From assembly GCA_003118195.1 (NCBI GenBank), contig BEXV01001303.1, positions 80,162 to 96,109 of the forward strand: a stretch of 15,948 nucleotides of DNA, given 5' to 3'. Source of the DNA: Hemicentrotus pulcherrimus (taxonomy: Eukaryota; Echinodermata; Echinoidea; Camarodonta; Strongylocentrotidae). The notes beneath the pieces are model-generated. The model saw only the letters and a program-made list of their open reading frames with translations. It was not told where the DNA came from and made no database searches. Every line of letters starts with the position of its first letter. The first letter of the stretch is position 1. Positions 15,796 to 15,948 of the stretch are shown here, in pieces. A program made the position numbers and the translations under genes.

Positions 15796-15948
15796 AATCA
15801 ATTATACAATAAATTACATGATTGATCTAAAGATTTAATTATACATGAATTAACAGAAATACATATCGTATACAATGATGACAAAATAAGATATAATATA
15901 AATGATATAAACTTATGAACACAATTATAATAGTTAAATAATCACGAT

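Overview
This window looks like nuclear DNA of a marine invertebrate deuterostome, most likely an echinoderm of the sea-urchin type. The genes are split by GT-AG introns, the non-coding DNA is AT-rich and crowded with short non-autonomous DNA transposons, and one coding sequence is clearly animal PDIA4 (ERp72). The species is inferred from repeat style only. No bacterial or viral features are seen.

Layout: two genes lie tail to tail. On the + strand, positions 610-3726 carry the last three coding exons of a protein that I read, with moderate confidence, as the C-terminal part of a patatin-like phospholipase domain protein. Its catalytic part lies left of the window. On the - strand, positions 15313 down to 7862 carry nine consecutive exons of PDIA4, an endoplasmic-reticulum protein disulfide isomerase. 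They give about 605 residues, with three CGHC thioredoxin domains, two redox-inactive domains and a C-terminal RDEL. Only the N-terminal exon or exons (signal peptide and most of the acidic stretch) are missing, to the right of the window. All splice phases join without a frameshift.

The 4.1 kb between the stop codons (3727-7861) holds no supported gene. It contains transposon copies, a five-copy 45-bp minisatellite and an apparent haplotype join at a single N. The introns hold further elements: TTAA-flanked miniature elements, a Harbinger-like element with TAA target duplications, an element with hAT-like ends, a tRNA-derived SINE and a (TAA)n tract.

The most notable points are as follows. 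(1) The first two thioredoxin domains of PDIA4 are each encoded by a 139-bp plus a 206-bp exon with identical phases, and the intron cuts the Trp codon of the active-site WCGHC. (2) Two decayed copies of the 5' end of the next exon, with its splice acceptor, lie in the adjacent intron. (3) Both N positions are flanked by direct duplications that look like unmerged haplotypes. One pair seems to show a transposon-filled and an empty TTAA site. I found no wholly new biological system; the novelty is in gene architecture and repeats.
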